DNA from: Gemmatimonadales bacterium
GTDB lineage: Bacteria > Gemmatimonadota > Gemmatimonadetes > Palauibacterales > Palauibacteraceae
Direction of reading: 5' to 3'
Assembly: GCA_009838765.1 (NCBI GenBank)
Contig: VXQX01000043.1
Coordinates: forward strand, 1-64,000
Length of the DNA: 64,000 nucleotides
The translations under genes and the position numbers were made by a program. The notes under the pieces were generated by a model. The model saw only the letters and a list, made by a program, of their open reading frames with translations. It made no database searches and was not told where the DNA came from. Within the stretch, counting starts at the first letter, position 1; every line of letters starts with the position of its first letter. Positions 33,717 through 41,972 of this stretch are shown here, in pieces.

Positions 33717-34877
33717 ATGCCGCGTTCGGCCGCGATCGCGGCGCTCGAGGCGCAGCTCGCGTCCCGGTCCGGCGGAGCAGATCCGGTGGACGCGGTGGCC
33801 GCATTCGTCGGCGCGAACGAGTTCCCGCTTGCCGAGCCTCCCCTCTACACCTTCGTGTACCGGGGCCGTGCCGACGCCGTCCGGCTCCGCCACTGGGTGC
33901 ACGGGCTCCAGACCTCGGGGCCCTTCCGCCGCCTGGACGGCACGGATCTCTGGTGCTACACGCTCGAACTCCCCGACGAGTCCCGGGTGGAGTACAAGAT
34001 CGAAGTGGTCGCCGGCGGCCGCGTCGAGTGGATCGAGGACCCGCTGAACCCCCGGCGCGCCCGGGATCCGTTCGGCGCGAACTCCGTCGTGCAGGCGCGG
34101 GGCTACGAGATCCCCGACTGGGCCCGCGAGAGCGAGGACGTCCGGCGCGGCGAGATGGACGAACTCGCGGTCGAGAGCGAGGCGCTCGAGTCCGCGCGGC
34201 ACGTGACCGTGTACCGTCCGGCGGAGTTCCGCGCCAACCGGCGTTACCCGCTGCTCATCGTGCACGACGGCGGGGACTACGTCGAATACGCCGGCCTGAG
34301 ACAGGTGCTCGACCGACTCATCGATCGCTTCGAGATTCCCCGGATGATCGTGGCGCTGCTGCACCCGGGCGACCGGATGTCGGAATACTCGGCGGATCCG
34401 GCGCACGCGCGGTTCGTGGCCGAAGAGCTGCTCCCGCGCCTCGAGCGCGACTATCCGCTCCTCCCGGACCCCGGGTCGCGCGGACTCATGGGCGCGAGCC
34501 TGGGCGCCGTCGCCTCCTTCCACGCCGCGCTCGAGTACCCCGGTCGCTTCGGCCGGATGCTGCTACAGTCGGGGTCTTTCCTGTTCACCGACATCGGCGG
34601 CAACGAGAGCGGCCCCGTCTTCGACCGCGTCGTCGACATGATGAACGGATACCGGGCGGCGCCGACCGCCATCGCCGAGAAGGCGTTCGTCTCGGTGGGC
34701 GTCTACGAGCCGCTCGTCTCGGAGAATCGGGCCCTGATCCCGGTCCTCCGCCGCGGCGGCGCGGATGTGCGCTTCGTCGAGTCCCGCGACGGCCACAACT
34801 GGGAGAACTGGCGCGACCGCTTGCGCGAGGGCCTGTCGTGGCTCTTCCCGGGTCCGCTCTGGATGGTCTACGAATGA
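33717..34877 (+). CDS. alpha/beta hydrolase with N-terminal E-set domain (enterochelin-esterase type)
   Basis: A 386-residue protein resembling Fes/IroD-type esterases. The N-terminal 120 residues look like an early-set beta-sandwich (PPLYTFVYRGRADAVRLRHW, YTLELPDESRVEYKIEVV). The C-terminal hydrolase has Ser261 in GASLGAV and His360 in DGHNWENW; LLIVHDGGDYVE is the oxyanion strand. No signal peptide is seen, so it is probably cytoplasmic. Start ATG 33717 has AGGA at 33706-33709 with good spacing; ATG at 33672, nine bases after the previous stop, is the alternative and has no ribosome site. Its stop overlaps the next ATP-grasp start (ATGA, 34874-34877). The ester or amide cleaved is unknown. 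Confidence 0.82.
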   Translation: MPRSAAIAALEAQLASRSGGADPVDAVAAFVGANEFPLAEPPLYTFVYRGRADAVRLRHWVHGLQTSGPFRRLDGTDLWCYTLELPDESRVEYKIEVVAGGRVEWIEDPLNPRRARDPFGANSVVQARGYEIPDWARESEDVRRGEMDELAVESEALESARHVTVYRPAEFRANRRYPLLIVHDGGDYVEYAGLRQVLDRLIDRFEIPRMIVALLHPGDRMSEYSADPAHARFVAEELLPRLERDYPLLPDPGSRGLMGASLGAVASFHAALEYPGRFGRMLLQSGSFLFTDIGGNESGPVFDRVVDMMNGYRAAPTAIAEKAFVSVGVYEPLVSENRALIPVLRRGGADVRFVESRDGHNWENWRDRLREGLSWLFPGPLWMVYE

Positions 34878-36151
34878 CGGCCGCGGCGGCGTCCGCGCGC
34901 GAGGTCACGCGCCGCATCGGCCTCTCGCTCGGAGCGGATCTCTGCTGGCCCGTCGCCTACCGCGCGATCCTCGAACGGCTGGCGCCCCGAATCCCCTCCT
35001 CCGACGGCACGATCCGGTTCCATCTCGAGAACGTCACGATCGAGCCCTTCGACCTGCAGAAGAAGGGGAAGTACGACGTCGTCATCGACCGCCTCACGCA
35101 CTGGTATTTTCCGACGCGGGAGTGGATCAAGAAGTCGGTGATCATGGACGGGCTCTACGTGTTCAACAATCCGTGGAGCGTGCAGTCGATGGAGAAGCAC
35201 TCCACCTACTGCGCGATGATGAGGCTGGGTCTTCCGGTTCCGCGGACGTGGCTCGTTCCGCCCAAGTCGTACGACCCGCAGGACGACCTGGCGGTTACCC
35301 TGAAACGCTACGCGCGGCTCTTCGATCTTCCCGCCGTGGCGCGCGACCTCGGTTATCCCGTGTTCATGAAGCCGTACGACGGCGGCGGCTGGCGAGGCGT
35401 GTCGCGGATCGAGGACGACGAGGCGCTCGGCGCCGCCTACGACGAGAGCGGCAAGTTCGTCATGCACCTGCAGCAGGGGGTGACGCACGACCGTTTCGTC
35501 CGCTGCATCGGACTGGGCCCTCAGACGCGGGCCGTCCTCTACGACCCCGGTGCCGCCGCGCACGACCGCTACACCGTAGAGCGCGACCGCCTCGATCCGG
35601 CCGACGCCGGCCTGATCCGGGATACGACGCTCACGATCAACGCGTTCTTCGGGTGGGACTTCAACTCGTGCGAGGTGCTTCGCAGCGGCGGACGTTGGAT
35701 GCCGATCGACTTCGCGAACCCGTGTCCGGATTCGCAGGTCACGTCGCTCCACTATCACTTCCCGTGGCTCATCAAGGCGAACCTCCGCTGGTCCCTCTTC
35801 TGCGCGGCGACGCGGCGCAGGATGCGCGTCAACCTCGACTGGCAGCCGTTCTTCGATGCCTGCCGTCCCGGGATGTCGATCGAAGAGAGGGTCCGAGCCT
35901 GCGCCGGGATCGCCGCGGCCCGGTTCGAGACCGACCGCTTCGTGGAGTTCTGCGAGACGCACCTCGCACAACTCGACGAGGTGGCCGACGAGTTCTTCGG
36001 CAGCGAGGCGGCCCGGGACGCGGTACGCGCGAAGGTGGCCACGCTCTACCCCGATCACGAGGTCGAGGAGTTCACCGCGCTCTTCTTCGACCGCATTCAG
36101 GCGGCCCGCCGGGAGGAGCCCCCCGGCGCCGTGCCGATTCTCGCCTCATGA
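34874..36151 (+). CDS. ATP-grasp protein, second subfamily
   Basis: A 425-residue ATP-grasp protein that is not a close paralogue of the other three. ATP-site elements are VFMKPYDGGGWRGVSRI (Lys166) and the C-terminal metal motif WMPIDFANPCPDSQ, in the D-x-N form common to RimK/CPSase-like ATP-grasps. The N-terminal part contains FDLQKKGKYDVVIDRLTHWY and MDGLYVFNNPWSVQSMEKHS, which is a conserved look for a subfamily usually annotated only as ATP-grasp domain-containing. It is sandwiched between two esterases with 4-base overlaps on both sides, a fixed three-gene order that suggests the esterase-ligase-esterase proteins act on one intermediate. The substrate is unknown. Confidence 0.85.
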   Translation: MTAAAASAREVTRRIGLSLGADLCWPVAYRAILERLAPRIPSSDGTIRFHLENVTIEPFDLQKKGKYDVVIDRLTHWYFPTREWIKKSVIMDGLYVFNNPWSVQSMEKHSTYCAMMRLGLPVPRTWLVPPKSYDPQDDLAVTLKRYARLFDLPAVARDLGYPVFMKPYDGGGWRGVSRIEDDEALGAAYDESGKFVMHLQQGVTHDRFVRCIGLGPQTRAVLYDPGAAAHDRYTVERDRLDPADAGLIRDTTLTINAFFGWDFNSCEVLRSGGRWMPIDFANPCPDSQVTSLHYHFPWLIKANLRWSLFCAATRRRMRVNLDWQPFFDACRPGMSIEERVRACAGIAAARFETDRFVEFCETHLAQLDEVADEFFGSEAARDAVRAKVATLYPDHEVEEFTALFFDRIQAARREEPPGAVPILAS

Positions 36152-36900
36152 AGCTCAACGCCAGCTGGTGGTCGCACCGCCTCGGCCAGGAGGTCAACGT
36201 CGCGCGCTGGGGCGAGGTCGGCGTGCCCTTCCTCATGTTCCCCACCGCCGGAGGGGACGCGGAGGAGATCGAGCGCTTCCTCGTCATCGACACGGTCGCC
36301 GACTACCTGGCGGACGGCCGGATCAAGGTCTATTCGTGCGACAGCGTGGCGGGCCGCGTCATGCTCGGGCGCGAGGGGACCCCGGAACACCGCATGGCGG
36401 TCCTCGACCGCTTCCAGGAGTTCGTCTACCGCGAGTTCGTCCCCATGATCCGGGACGACTGCAACGATCCGGGGATCGAGGTCATCGTCGCGGGCTCCTC
36501 GATCGGAGCGTTCAATGCGCTCGCCATGCTGTGCCGGTTCCCCGACGCCTTCTCGCACGCCGTGTGCATGAGCGGCACGTACGATCTCCAACGCTTTCTG
36601 AAACACGAGACCGGGGTCGAGGCGAAAGCGACGGGCGACTTCTACCGCGCCTCACCCGTGCACCACCTGCCGCGGCTCGAAGGCGAGACGCTCGACCGGT
36701 TGCGCCGGCGTTTCGTCCTCCTCGCCTCCGGGCGTGGGCGGGCGGAGGACATCGGCGAATCCTGGCGCGCGGCCTCGCTCCTCGGACGGAAGGGCGTGCC
36801 GAACCGGGTGGACGACTGGGGCGATGAGTGGCACCACGATTGGCCCACGTGGCGCCACATGCTCCTCCGCTACGTCGACGAGCTGCTACCGGCTCCCTAG
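36148..36900 (+). CDS. esterase-like alpha/beta hydrolase (COG4947 type)
   Basis: A 250-residue cytoplasmic alpha/beta hydrolase of the compact esterase group. The nucleophile is Ser118 in AGSSIGAFNALAML; the acid and His lie in the C-terminal DDWGDEWHHDWPTWRHML (His229/His230 are candidates). SWWSHRLGQEVNVARWGE and FPTAGGDAEE at the start are typical of this group, which is annotated only as esterase. It is the last gene of the rightward arm and its start overlaps the ATP-grasp stop (ATGA, 36148-36151). It is convergent with the branching-enzyme gene, 35 bases away, with no obvious terminator between. Confidence 0.85.
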   Translation: MKLNASWWSHRLGQEVNVARWGEVGVPFLMFPTAGGDAEEIERFLVIDTVADYLADGRIKVYSCDSVAGRVMLGREGTPEHRMAVLDRFQEFVYREFVPMIRDDCNDPGIEVIVAGSSIGAFNALAMLCRFPDAFSHAVCMSGTYDLQRFLKHETGVEAKATGDFYRASPVHHLPRLEGETLDRLRRRFVLLASGRGRAEDIGESWRAASLLGRKGVPNRVDDWGDEWHHDWPTWRHMLLRYVDELLPAP

Positions 36901-36935
36901 CAGGGCCGTGGCAAAGGTCCCGCTGCCAGTCCTCT

Positions 36936-38945
36936 TTACCGGGCTCCTTCCGAGCGCTGGAGGACGAGGAAACCCAGCGGCGGGAGATCGACCGCGAGCG
37001 AGGCGGGCCGCGCGTGGTGGGGAACCTCCTCCGCGCGGGGCGGAATCGCGGCGCGCCCGCTCCCCCCGAACTCCGGATCGCCGCCGTCGAGCACGACGCG
37101 GTATGGTCCGCCTTCAGGAAGGGCGACCCGATACCCCGGCCACGCGGTGGCGGAGAAGTTCGCCACCACCACGACGGCCCCCTCCCACTCCGGCCGCCAG
37201 CGCACATAGCTCAGCACGCTGCGCTTCGCGTCGTGCACGTCCAGCCACTCGAAGCCTTCCGGCGCGTGGTCGAGGGCGTGCAGCGCCGGTTCGCCGGCGT
37301 AGAGATGGTTGAGCGCCCGCACCCAGCGCCGGAGTCCGCGGTGCGCGCGGTGCGCCGGGTTCGAGGACGGATCCAGCAGACTCCAGTCGAGCTCGCCGTC
37401 TTCGTGCCATTCCCGCCGCTCCCCGATCTCCCCTCCCATGAAGAGGAGCTTGGTCCCGGGGTGCGTCCACATGTAACCGAGCAGGAGGCGGAGGCCGGCG
37501 AACCTCTCCTCGTCCGTCCCCGGCATCTTCTCCAGGAGAGATCGCTTGAGGTGAACGACTTCATCATGCGATAAAGGAAGAAGATACTGCTCTGTGTACG
37601 CATAGTGAAGCGAGAACGTCAGGCGCCGGTGCAGGCGGGGCCTCCGCCCTGGCGAAGCGGCCAGGACCCGGAGCGTATCGTTCATCCATCCCATGTTCCA
37701 CTTGAAGTCGAACCCGAGCCCTCCCTCGTCCGCCGGCGCTGTGACGCCGGGCCACGCGCTGCTCTCCTCCGCGAACAGGAGGACGCCGGGGGAGTCGCGG
37801 CGGGTCATCTCCGAGAGCCCTTTGAGAAAGGCGATCGCGCCGAGGTTCTCGCGTCCCCCGAGTTCGTTCGGCTCCCACTCTCCCTCCTCCCGCGAATAGT
37901 CGAGGTGAAGCATCGACGCCACGGCATCGACTCGCAGACCGTCCACGTGGCAGCGCTCGATCCAGTAGCGCGCGCTCGAGAGGAGGAAGGAGACGACCTC
38001 CGGCCGGCCGAAGTCGAAGGCGAGCGTGCCCCAGTCCGGATGCACGGCGCGCGATTCCTCCCCCAGCTCGTAGAGGGGCGCCCCGTCGAACGTCCTCAGG
38101 CCGTGAAGGTCGGGGCCGAAGTGGCCCGGCACCCAGTCGAGCACGACGCCCAGCCCCAGGCGGTGGGCCTCATCCACGAAATGCTGGAAGTCTTCGGGAG
38201 GCCCGTAGCGGGAGGTGGGGGCGAAGTACCCGACCGTCTGATATCCCCAGCTCCCGTCGTACGGGTGCTCCATGACGGGGAGGAGTTCGATGTGGGTGAA
38301 GCCCAGGTCGGCGGCGTAGGGCAGCAGCTCCCGGGCGAGCGCGCGATACCCGAGCCACGATCCGTCCGCGTTCCGGCGCCACGAACCGGGATGGACCTCG
38401 TAGATGGAGATGGGGACGCCGCGGGCCGCGCGTTCGGGACGCGTCTCGACCCACGCCGCATCCGTCCATGCGTACGGGGCGGTCGAGGTTACGCGCGACG
38501 CGGTGCCCGGCCGGACCTCGGCGGCGCGGCCGAGCGGATCCGCCTTGTCGACCGCGAGGGAGGGTCCGCTCGGAGCCCCGTCCCCGCCCCGCCCGGAGCG
38601 CACCTGGAACTTGTACAGGTCCCCCCGCCCGACGCCGGGGAGGAAGCGTTCCCACACGCCCGAGTCGCCCACCGGAGACATGGGATGCGCCGTGCCGTCC
38701 CACGCGTTGAACGAGCCCACGACGCCGACGTTCCGGGCGCGCGGGGCCCATACGGCGAACCGCGTTCCCGCCTCCCCGCCGCGCTCGCAGGGATGCGCGC
38801 CGAGGAGGTCGTGGAGCGCGGACTCCCGTCCCGCGTGGAACGCCTCGAAGTCGGAGGCCTTCAGAGGGAACGAAGGATCGCGCGCCGGGGTTTGGAGAGG
38901 TCCGGGAGGGGTACTAGGTTTTTGGTGTTCGATCTGCCACCTCAT
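36936..38945 (-). CDS. glgB: 1,4-alpha-glucan branching enzyme
   Basis: A 669-residue GH13 branching enzyme, forming alpha-1,6 branches in glycogen. After a CBM48 domain (about 45-145; GTRFAVWAPRARNVGVVGSF) comes the catalytic barrel: the nucleophile Asp340 in DGLRVDAVASML, the acid/base Glu393 in FAEESSAWPG, and the third carboxylate in LSHDEVVHLK. The C-terminal beta domain is present (SYVRWRPEWEGAVVVVANF). The start is ATG 38945; the in-frame extension beyond it is antisense to the glycogen synthase gene. No ribosome site is visible. It is divergent from glgA over only 67 bases, so the two share a promoter region. Confidence 0.95.
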   Translation of the reverse strand: MRWQIEHQKPSTPPGPLQTPARDPSFPLKASDFEAFHAGRESALHDLLGAHPCERGGEAGTRFAVWAPRARNVGVVGSFNAWDGTAHPMSPVGDSGVWERFLPGVGRGDLYKFQVRSGRGGDGAPSGPSLAVDKADPLGRAAEVRPGTASRVTSTAPYAWTDAAWVETRPERAARGVPISIYEVHPGSWRRNADGSWLGYRALARELLPYAADLGFTHIELLPVMEHPYDGSWGYQTVGYFAPTSRYGPPEDFQHFVDEAHRLGLGVVLDWVPGHFGPDLHGLRTFDGAPLYELGEESRAVHPDWGTLAFDFGRPEVVSFLLSSARYWIERCHVDGLRVDAVASMLHLDYSREEGEWEPNELGGRENLGAIAFLKGLSEMTRRDSPGVLLFAEESSAWPGVTAPADEGGLGFDFKWNMGWMNDTLRVLAASPGRRPRLHRRLTFSLHYAYTEQYLLPLSHDEVVHLKRSLLEKMPGTDEERFAGLRLLLGYMWTHPGTKLLFMGGEIGERREWHEDGELDWSLLDPSSNPAHRAHRGLRRWVRALNHLYAGEPALHALDHAPEGFEWLDVHDAKRSVLSYVRWRPEWEGAVVVVANFSATAWPGYRVALPEGGPYRVVLDGGDPEFGGSGRAAIPPRAEEVPHHARPASLAVDLPPLGFLVLQRSEGAR

Positions 38946-39012
38946 CGCGGCGCGTCCGTCCGGACCGGGCGCCGTCTCTCGCAGCCACACATTCGCCACT
39001 TCGCGACGAAGT

Positions 39013-40533
39013 ATGAGCCGCATGCCTGCAATCGCCAAGCCAGCGCCGACACGACCGCGGCCGGGGGTCAAGCCCCCGGAGGAGCTTGCCGTCGTGCACC
39101 TCGTCGCCGAGTACTGGCCGTACGCCCGCACCGGCGGCCTCGCGGAAGCGGTGCGCGGCATCGCCACGTACCAGGCCGCCCAGGGGACCCCCGTCACCGT
39201 CTTCATGCCGCTCTACCGGTCGGTGCGCGAGGCCTTCCCCGACCTGGAACCGATTTCGGACGGCTTCCGCGTGCGCGTGGGGCGCCGGACGGAGGAGGTC
39301 CGGATTCTCCAGCGCCCGGGCCCGCGCCGGAACCCGCGCGTGCTCTTCGTCGACCACCCCGGCTGCTTCGACCGGGACGGAATCTATGGGGAGGGAGGGG
39401 CGGACTACGCGGACAACCCGCGGCGCTTCGCGCTTTACAACCTCGCGGCGCTCCGGATTCTGCCGGAACTCGCTAACGTGCCCGTCGTCGTCCACGCGCA
39501 CGACTGGCACGCGGCCCTCGCCCCCGTCTTTCTGCGCACGCGTTTCGCGGGACGCGAGGCGCACGACCGCATGGCGACCGTCCTCTCGATCCACAACGCC
39601 GGCTACCAGGGACTTCAGCGGCCCGAGGTGCTCGATGAAATCGGGCTTCCGCGCGAGCTGTTTCACTGGCGGCTGATGGAGTTCTACGGCCACCTGAACC
39701 TGCTCAAGGGGGGCCTCGTGTTTGCGGACTACGCGACGACCGTGAGTCCCACCCACGCGCACGAGCTTCGCACGGCCGACGGCGGGTTCGGGCTGCACGG
39801 CTCGTTCATCGAGATGGGCGACCGCTTCCTCGGGATCCTGAACGGCGTCGACCTGGAAGTCTGGAATCCCGAGACGGACCCGGAGATCGACGCCACGTTC
39901 TCGAGCGCGGAGCTGGCCGGGAAAGCCGTGTGCAAGCGCGCGCTGCAGCGGGAGTACGCCCTGACCGAGGCGCCGGGCGTGCCGCTGTACGGGATGACCG
40001 CGCGGCTCGTCGCGCAGAAGGGGCTCGACCTCCTCATCGACGGCGGACCGCTGGAGCGGGCCGAAGGGCAGTTCATCTTTCTCGGCCAGGGGGAGGAGCG
40101 GTACGAAACGGCGCTGCGCGAGTTGGCCGCGCGATATCCGGACCGGATCGCCGTGGACACCGAGTTCGCCGAAGCGAAGGAGCACCGGCTGCTGGCGGGC
40201 ATCGACCTCCTCCTGATGCCGTCGCTCTACGAACCGTGCGGTCTCACGCAGATGCGTGCGCAGCTCTACGGCGTGCTCCCGGTCGCCCGTCGGGTCGGGG
40301 GGTTGGCCGACACCATCGAGGACCAGGTCACGGGTTTCCTGTTCGACGGATACACATCGGAAGACCTGGAGATCGCGCTGGGGCGGGCCGCGGCGCTGTA
40401 TGCGGGGAGTCGGGAGGCGTGGAACGAGCATGCGGTGCAGGCGATGACCCGCGATTTCGGTTGGGCGGGCAGCGCGGACCGCTACCTGGACGTGTACCGG
40501 CGGGCGCTGGCGGCGCACGCTCCGGGCGACTGA
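39013..40533 (+). CDS. glgA: glycogen synthase (GT5)
   Basis: A 506-residue GT5 starch/glycogen synthase that extends alpha-1,4-glucan from ADP- or UDP-glucose. The N-terminal donor loop reads YARTGGLAEAVRG; Arg39 stands where the common bacterial form has Lys in the K-x-G-G-L motif. HAHDWHAAL, SIHNAGYQG and the acceptor-side EPCGLTQM (Glu407) are all present, so the fold is complete. A 25-residue Pro/Arg-rich leader precedes the domain. ATG at 39013 is used; ATG at 39022 is equally possible and neither has a clear ribosome site. It is followed 14 bases later by the first GH57 gene. There is no glgC in the window. Confidence 0.94.
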   Translation: MSRMPAIAKPAPTRPRPGVKPPEELAVVHLVAEYWPYARTGGLAEAVRGIATYQAAQGTPVTVFMPLYRSVREAFPDLEPISDGFRVRVGRRTEEVRILQRPGPRRNPRVLFVDHPGCFDRDGIYGEGGADYADNPRRFALYNLAALRILPELANVPVVVHAHDWHAALAPVFLRTRFAGREAHDRMATVLSIHNAGYQGLQRPEVLDEIGLPRELFHWRLMEFYGHLNLLKGGLVFADYATTVSPTHAHELRTADGGFGLHGSFIEMGDRFLGILNGVDLEVWNPETDPEIDATFSSAELAGKAVCKRALQREYALTEAPGVPLYGMTARLVAQKGLDLLIDGGPLERAEGQFIFLGQGEERYETALRELAARYPDRIAVDTEFAEAKEHRLLAGIDLLLMPSLYEPCGLTQMRAQLYGVLPVARRVGGLADTIEDQVTGFLFDGYTSEDLEIALGRAAALYAGSREAWNEHAVQAMTRDFGWAGSADRYLDVYRRALAAHAPGD

Positions 40534-40547
40534 AGCCGCCACCGGTC

Positions 40548-41972
40548 GTGGATCGCGCCACGGTTGTCCTTCACGGCCACTTCTATCAGCCGCCGCGCGA
40601 GGACCCGTGGACGGGCCGGATCCGCCGCGAGCCGGGGGCGGCCCCGTTCGAGAACTGGAACGAACGGATCGCCGCGGAGTGTTACGAACCCCTCGCACGG
40701 GCGGGGGCGTTCGAGTGGCTGAGCTTCGACCTCGGCCCGACGCTCGCGCGCTGGCTCGAGGGGGAACGCCCGCACGTCCACGAGAGCTTCGTCCGCGGGG
40801 ACCGGGCGAGCCGCGAGCGGCTGGGGCACGGCAACGCGCTGGCCCAGCCCTACCATCACATCATCCTCCCGCTCGCCTCGCGCCGCGAGAAGGAGACGGA
40901 GGTGCGCTGGGGGCTGCGGGACTTCGAGCGGCGTTTCGGCCGCTGCGCGGACGGCATGTGGCTCCCCGAGACGGCCGTCGACATGGAGACGCTCGACGTG
41001 TTGGCGGCGCAGGGCGTGGCCTTCACGATCCTGGCGCCGCACCAGGTCGCGGACGTGCCGGCCGGAGGCGTGGTGCGGGTCCGGCTCGGCGGGGGCCGCG
41101 AGATCGCGGTCTTCATCTACGACGGCGAACTGTCGCACGGCGTGGCGTTCGGAGCGCTGCTCGACGGTCGCGACGCGTGGTTCGAGGCGCTGCGGTCGGC
41201 CTCGGGCCGGAGCGAGGGCATCGTCGCGCTGGCGACGGATGGCGAGACGTTCGGGCACCACCACGGAGGGGCCGAGCGCACGCTCATGCGGGTGATCTCC
41301 CGGGCCCACGAGAGCGGAGAGGTGGAGATCGGGAACTTCGCCGCGGCGCTCGGCGCCACCGGTGACGTCCCTTACGTGACCCTGAACGAGGCTACCTCGT
41401 GGAGTTGCGCGCACGGGGTGGAGCGGTGGCGCGCCGAGTGCGGGTGCCGGATGGCGCCCCATGTCGACTCACAGCAGCGCTGGCGGGCGCCGCTGCGCTC
41501 GGCGCTCGAGTCGCTCGCGGCGGGACTCGATGCGGCGTATGCGGAGTGGGCGCCGGGCCGGCTGACGGACCCGGAAGAGGCCATGGAGAGACTTGGCGAG
41601 GTTCTGGGCGCGCCCTCGGGGCTTGAGGACTTCATCGCGCGAGCCGCCGGGGCGACCCTCGGCGGTGAACGCCGGGACGAAGCACGTGCGCTGCTCGAGG
41701 TGGCCCGCGACCGGGCCGCGATGTTCACCTCCTGCGCCTGGTTCTTCGACGATGTCGCGGGCCTCGAAGCGAGGCAGGTGCTCGGCTACGCCGCGCACGC
41801 TCTCGACCGCCTGCGCCGCATCGCGCCGGAGCGCGCGGAGGCCCTGGAGGCGGCCTTCGTCGTGGACCTCGCGAAGGCCCCGGCCAACGAAGCCGGCCTC
41901 CGGAACGCGGCGGGCGTGTACGAGCGCGAGTACCGATCGGGCGCCGACGTCCCCGTCCCGGCGGACGCGTGA
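40548..41972 (+). CDS. GH57 family glycosidase with DUF3536-like region
   Basis: A 474-residue GH57 protein. The fold's first motif is HGHFYQPPRE (about 10-19), then QPYHHIILPLA, WLPETAVDMETLDVLAAQG (motif with the candidate nucleophile Glu) and ATDGETFGHHH with the candidate acid Asp. Members of this type are linked to glycogen and amylose metabolism but most lack a proven activity. The start is inferred as GTG at 40548; no ATG lies before the first motif, and the 14-base gap to glgA argues for one transcript. Its stop overlaps the next GH57 start (GTGA, 41969-41972). Alpha-amylase or debranching-like activity is possible but not shown. Confidence 0.85.
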   Translation: MDRATVVLHGHFYQPPREDPWTGRIRREPGAAPFENWNERIAAECYEPLARAGAFEWLSFDLGPTLARWLEGERPHVHESFVRGDRASRERLGHGNALAQPYHHIILPLASRREKETEVRWGLRDFERRFGRCADGMWLPETAVDMETLDVLAAQGVAFTILAPHQVADVPAGGVVRVRLGGGREIAVFIYDGELSHGVAFGALLDGRDAWFEALRSASGRSEGIVALATDGETFGHHHGGAERTLMRVISRAHESGEVEIGNFAAALGATGDVPYVTLNEATSWSCAHGVERWRAECGCRMAPHVDSQQRWRAPLRSALESLAAGLDAAYAEWAPGRLTDPEEAMERLGEVLGAPSGLEDFIARAAGATLGGERRDEARALLEVARDRAAMFTSCAWFFDDVAGLEARQVLGYAAHALDRLRRIAPERAEALEAAFVVDLAKAPANEAGLRNAAGVYEREYRSGADVPVPADA

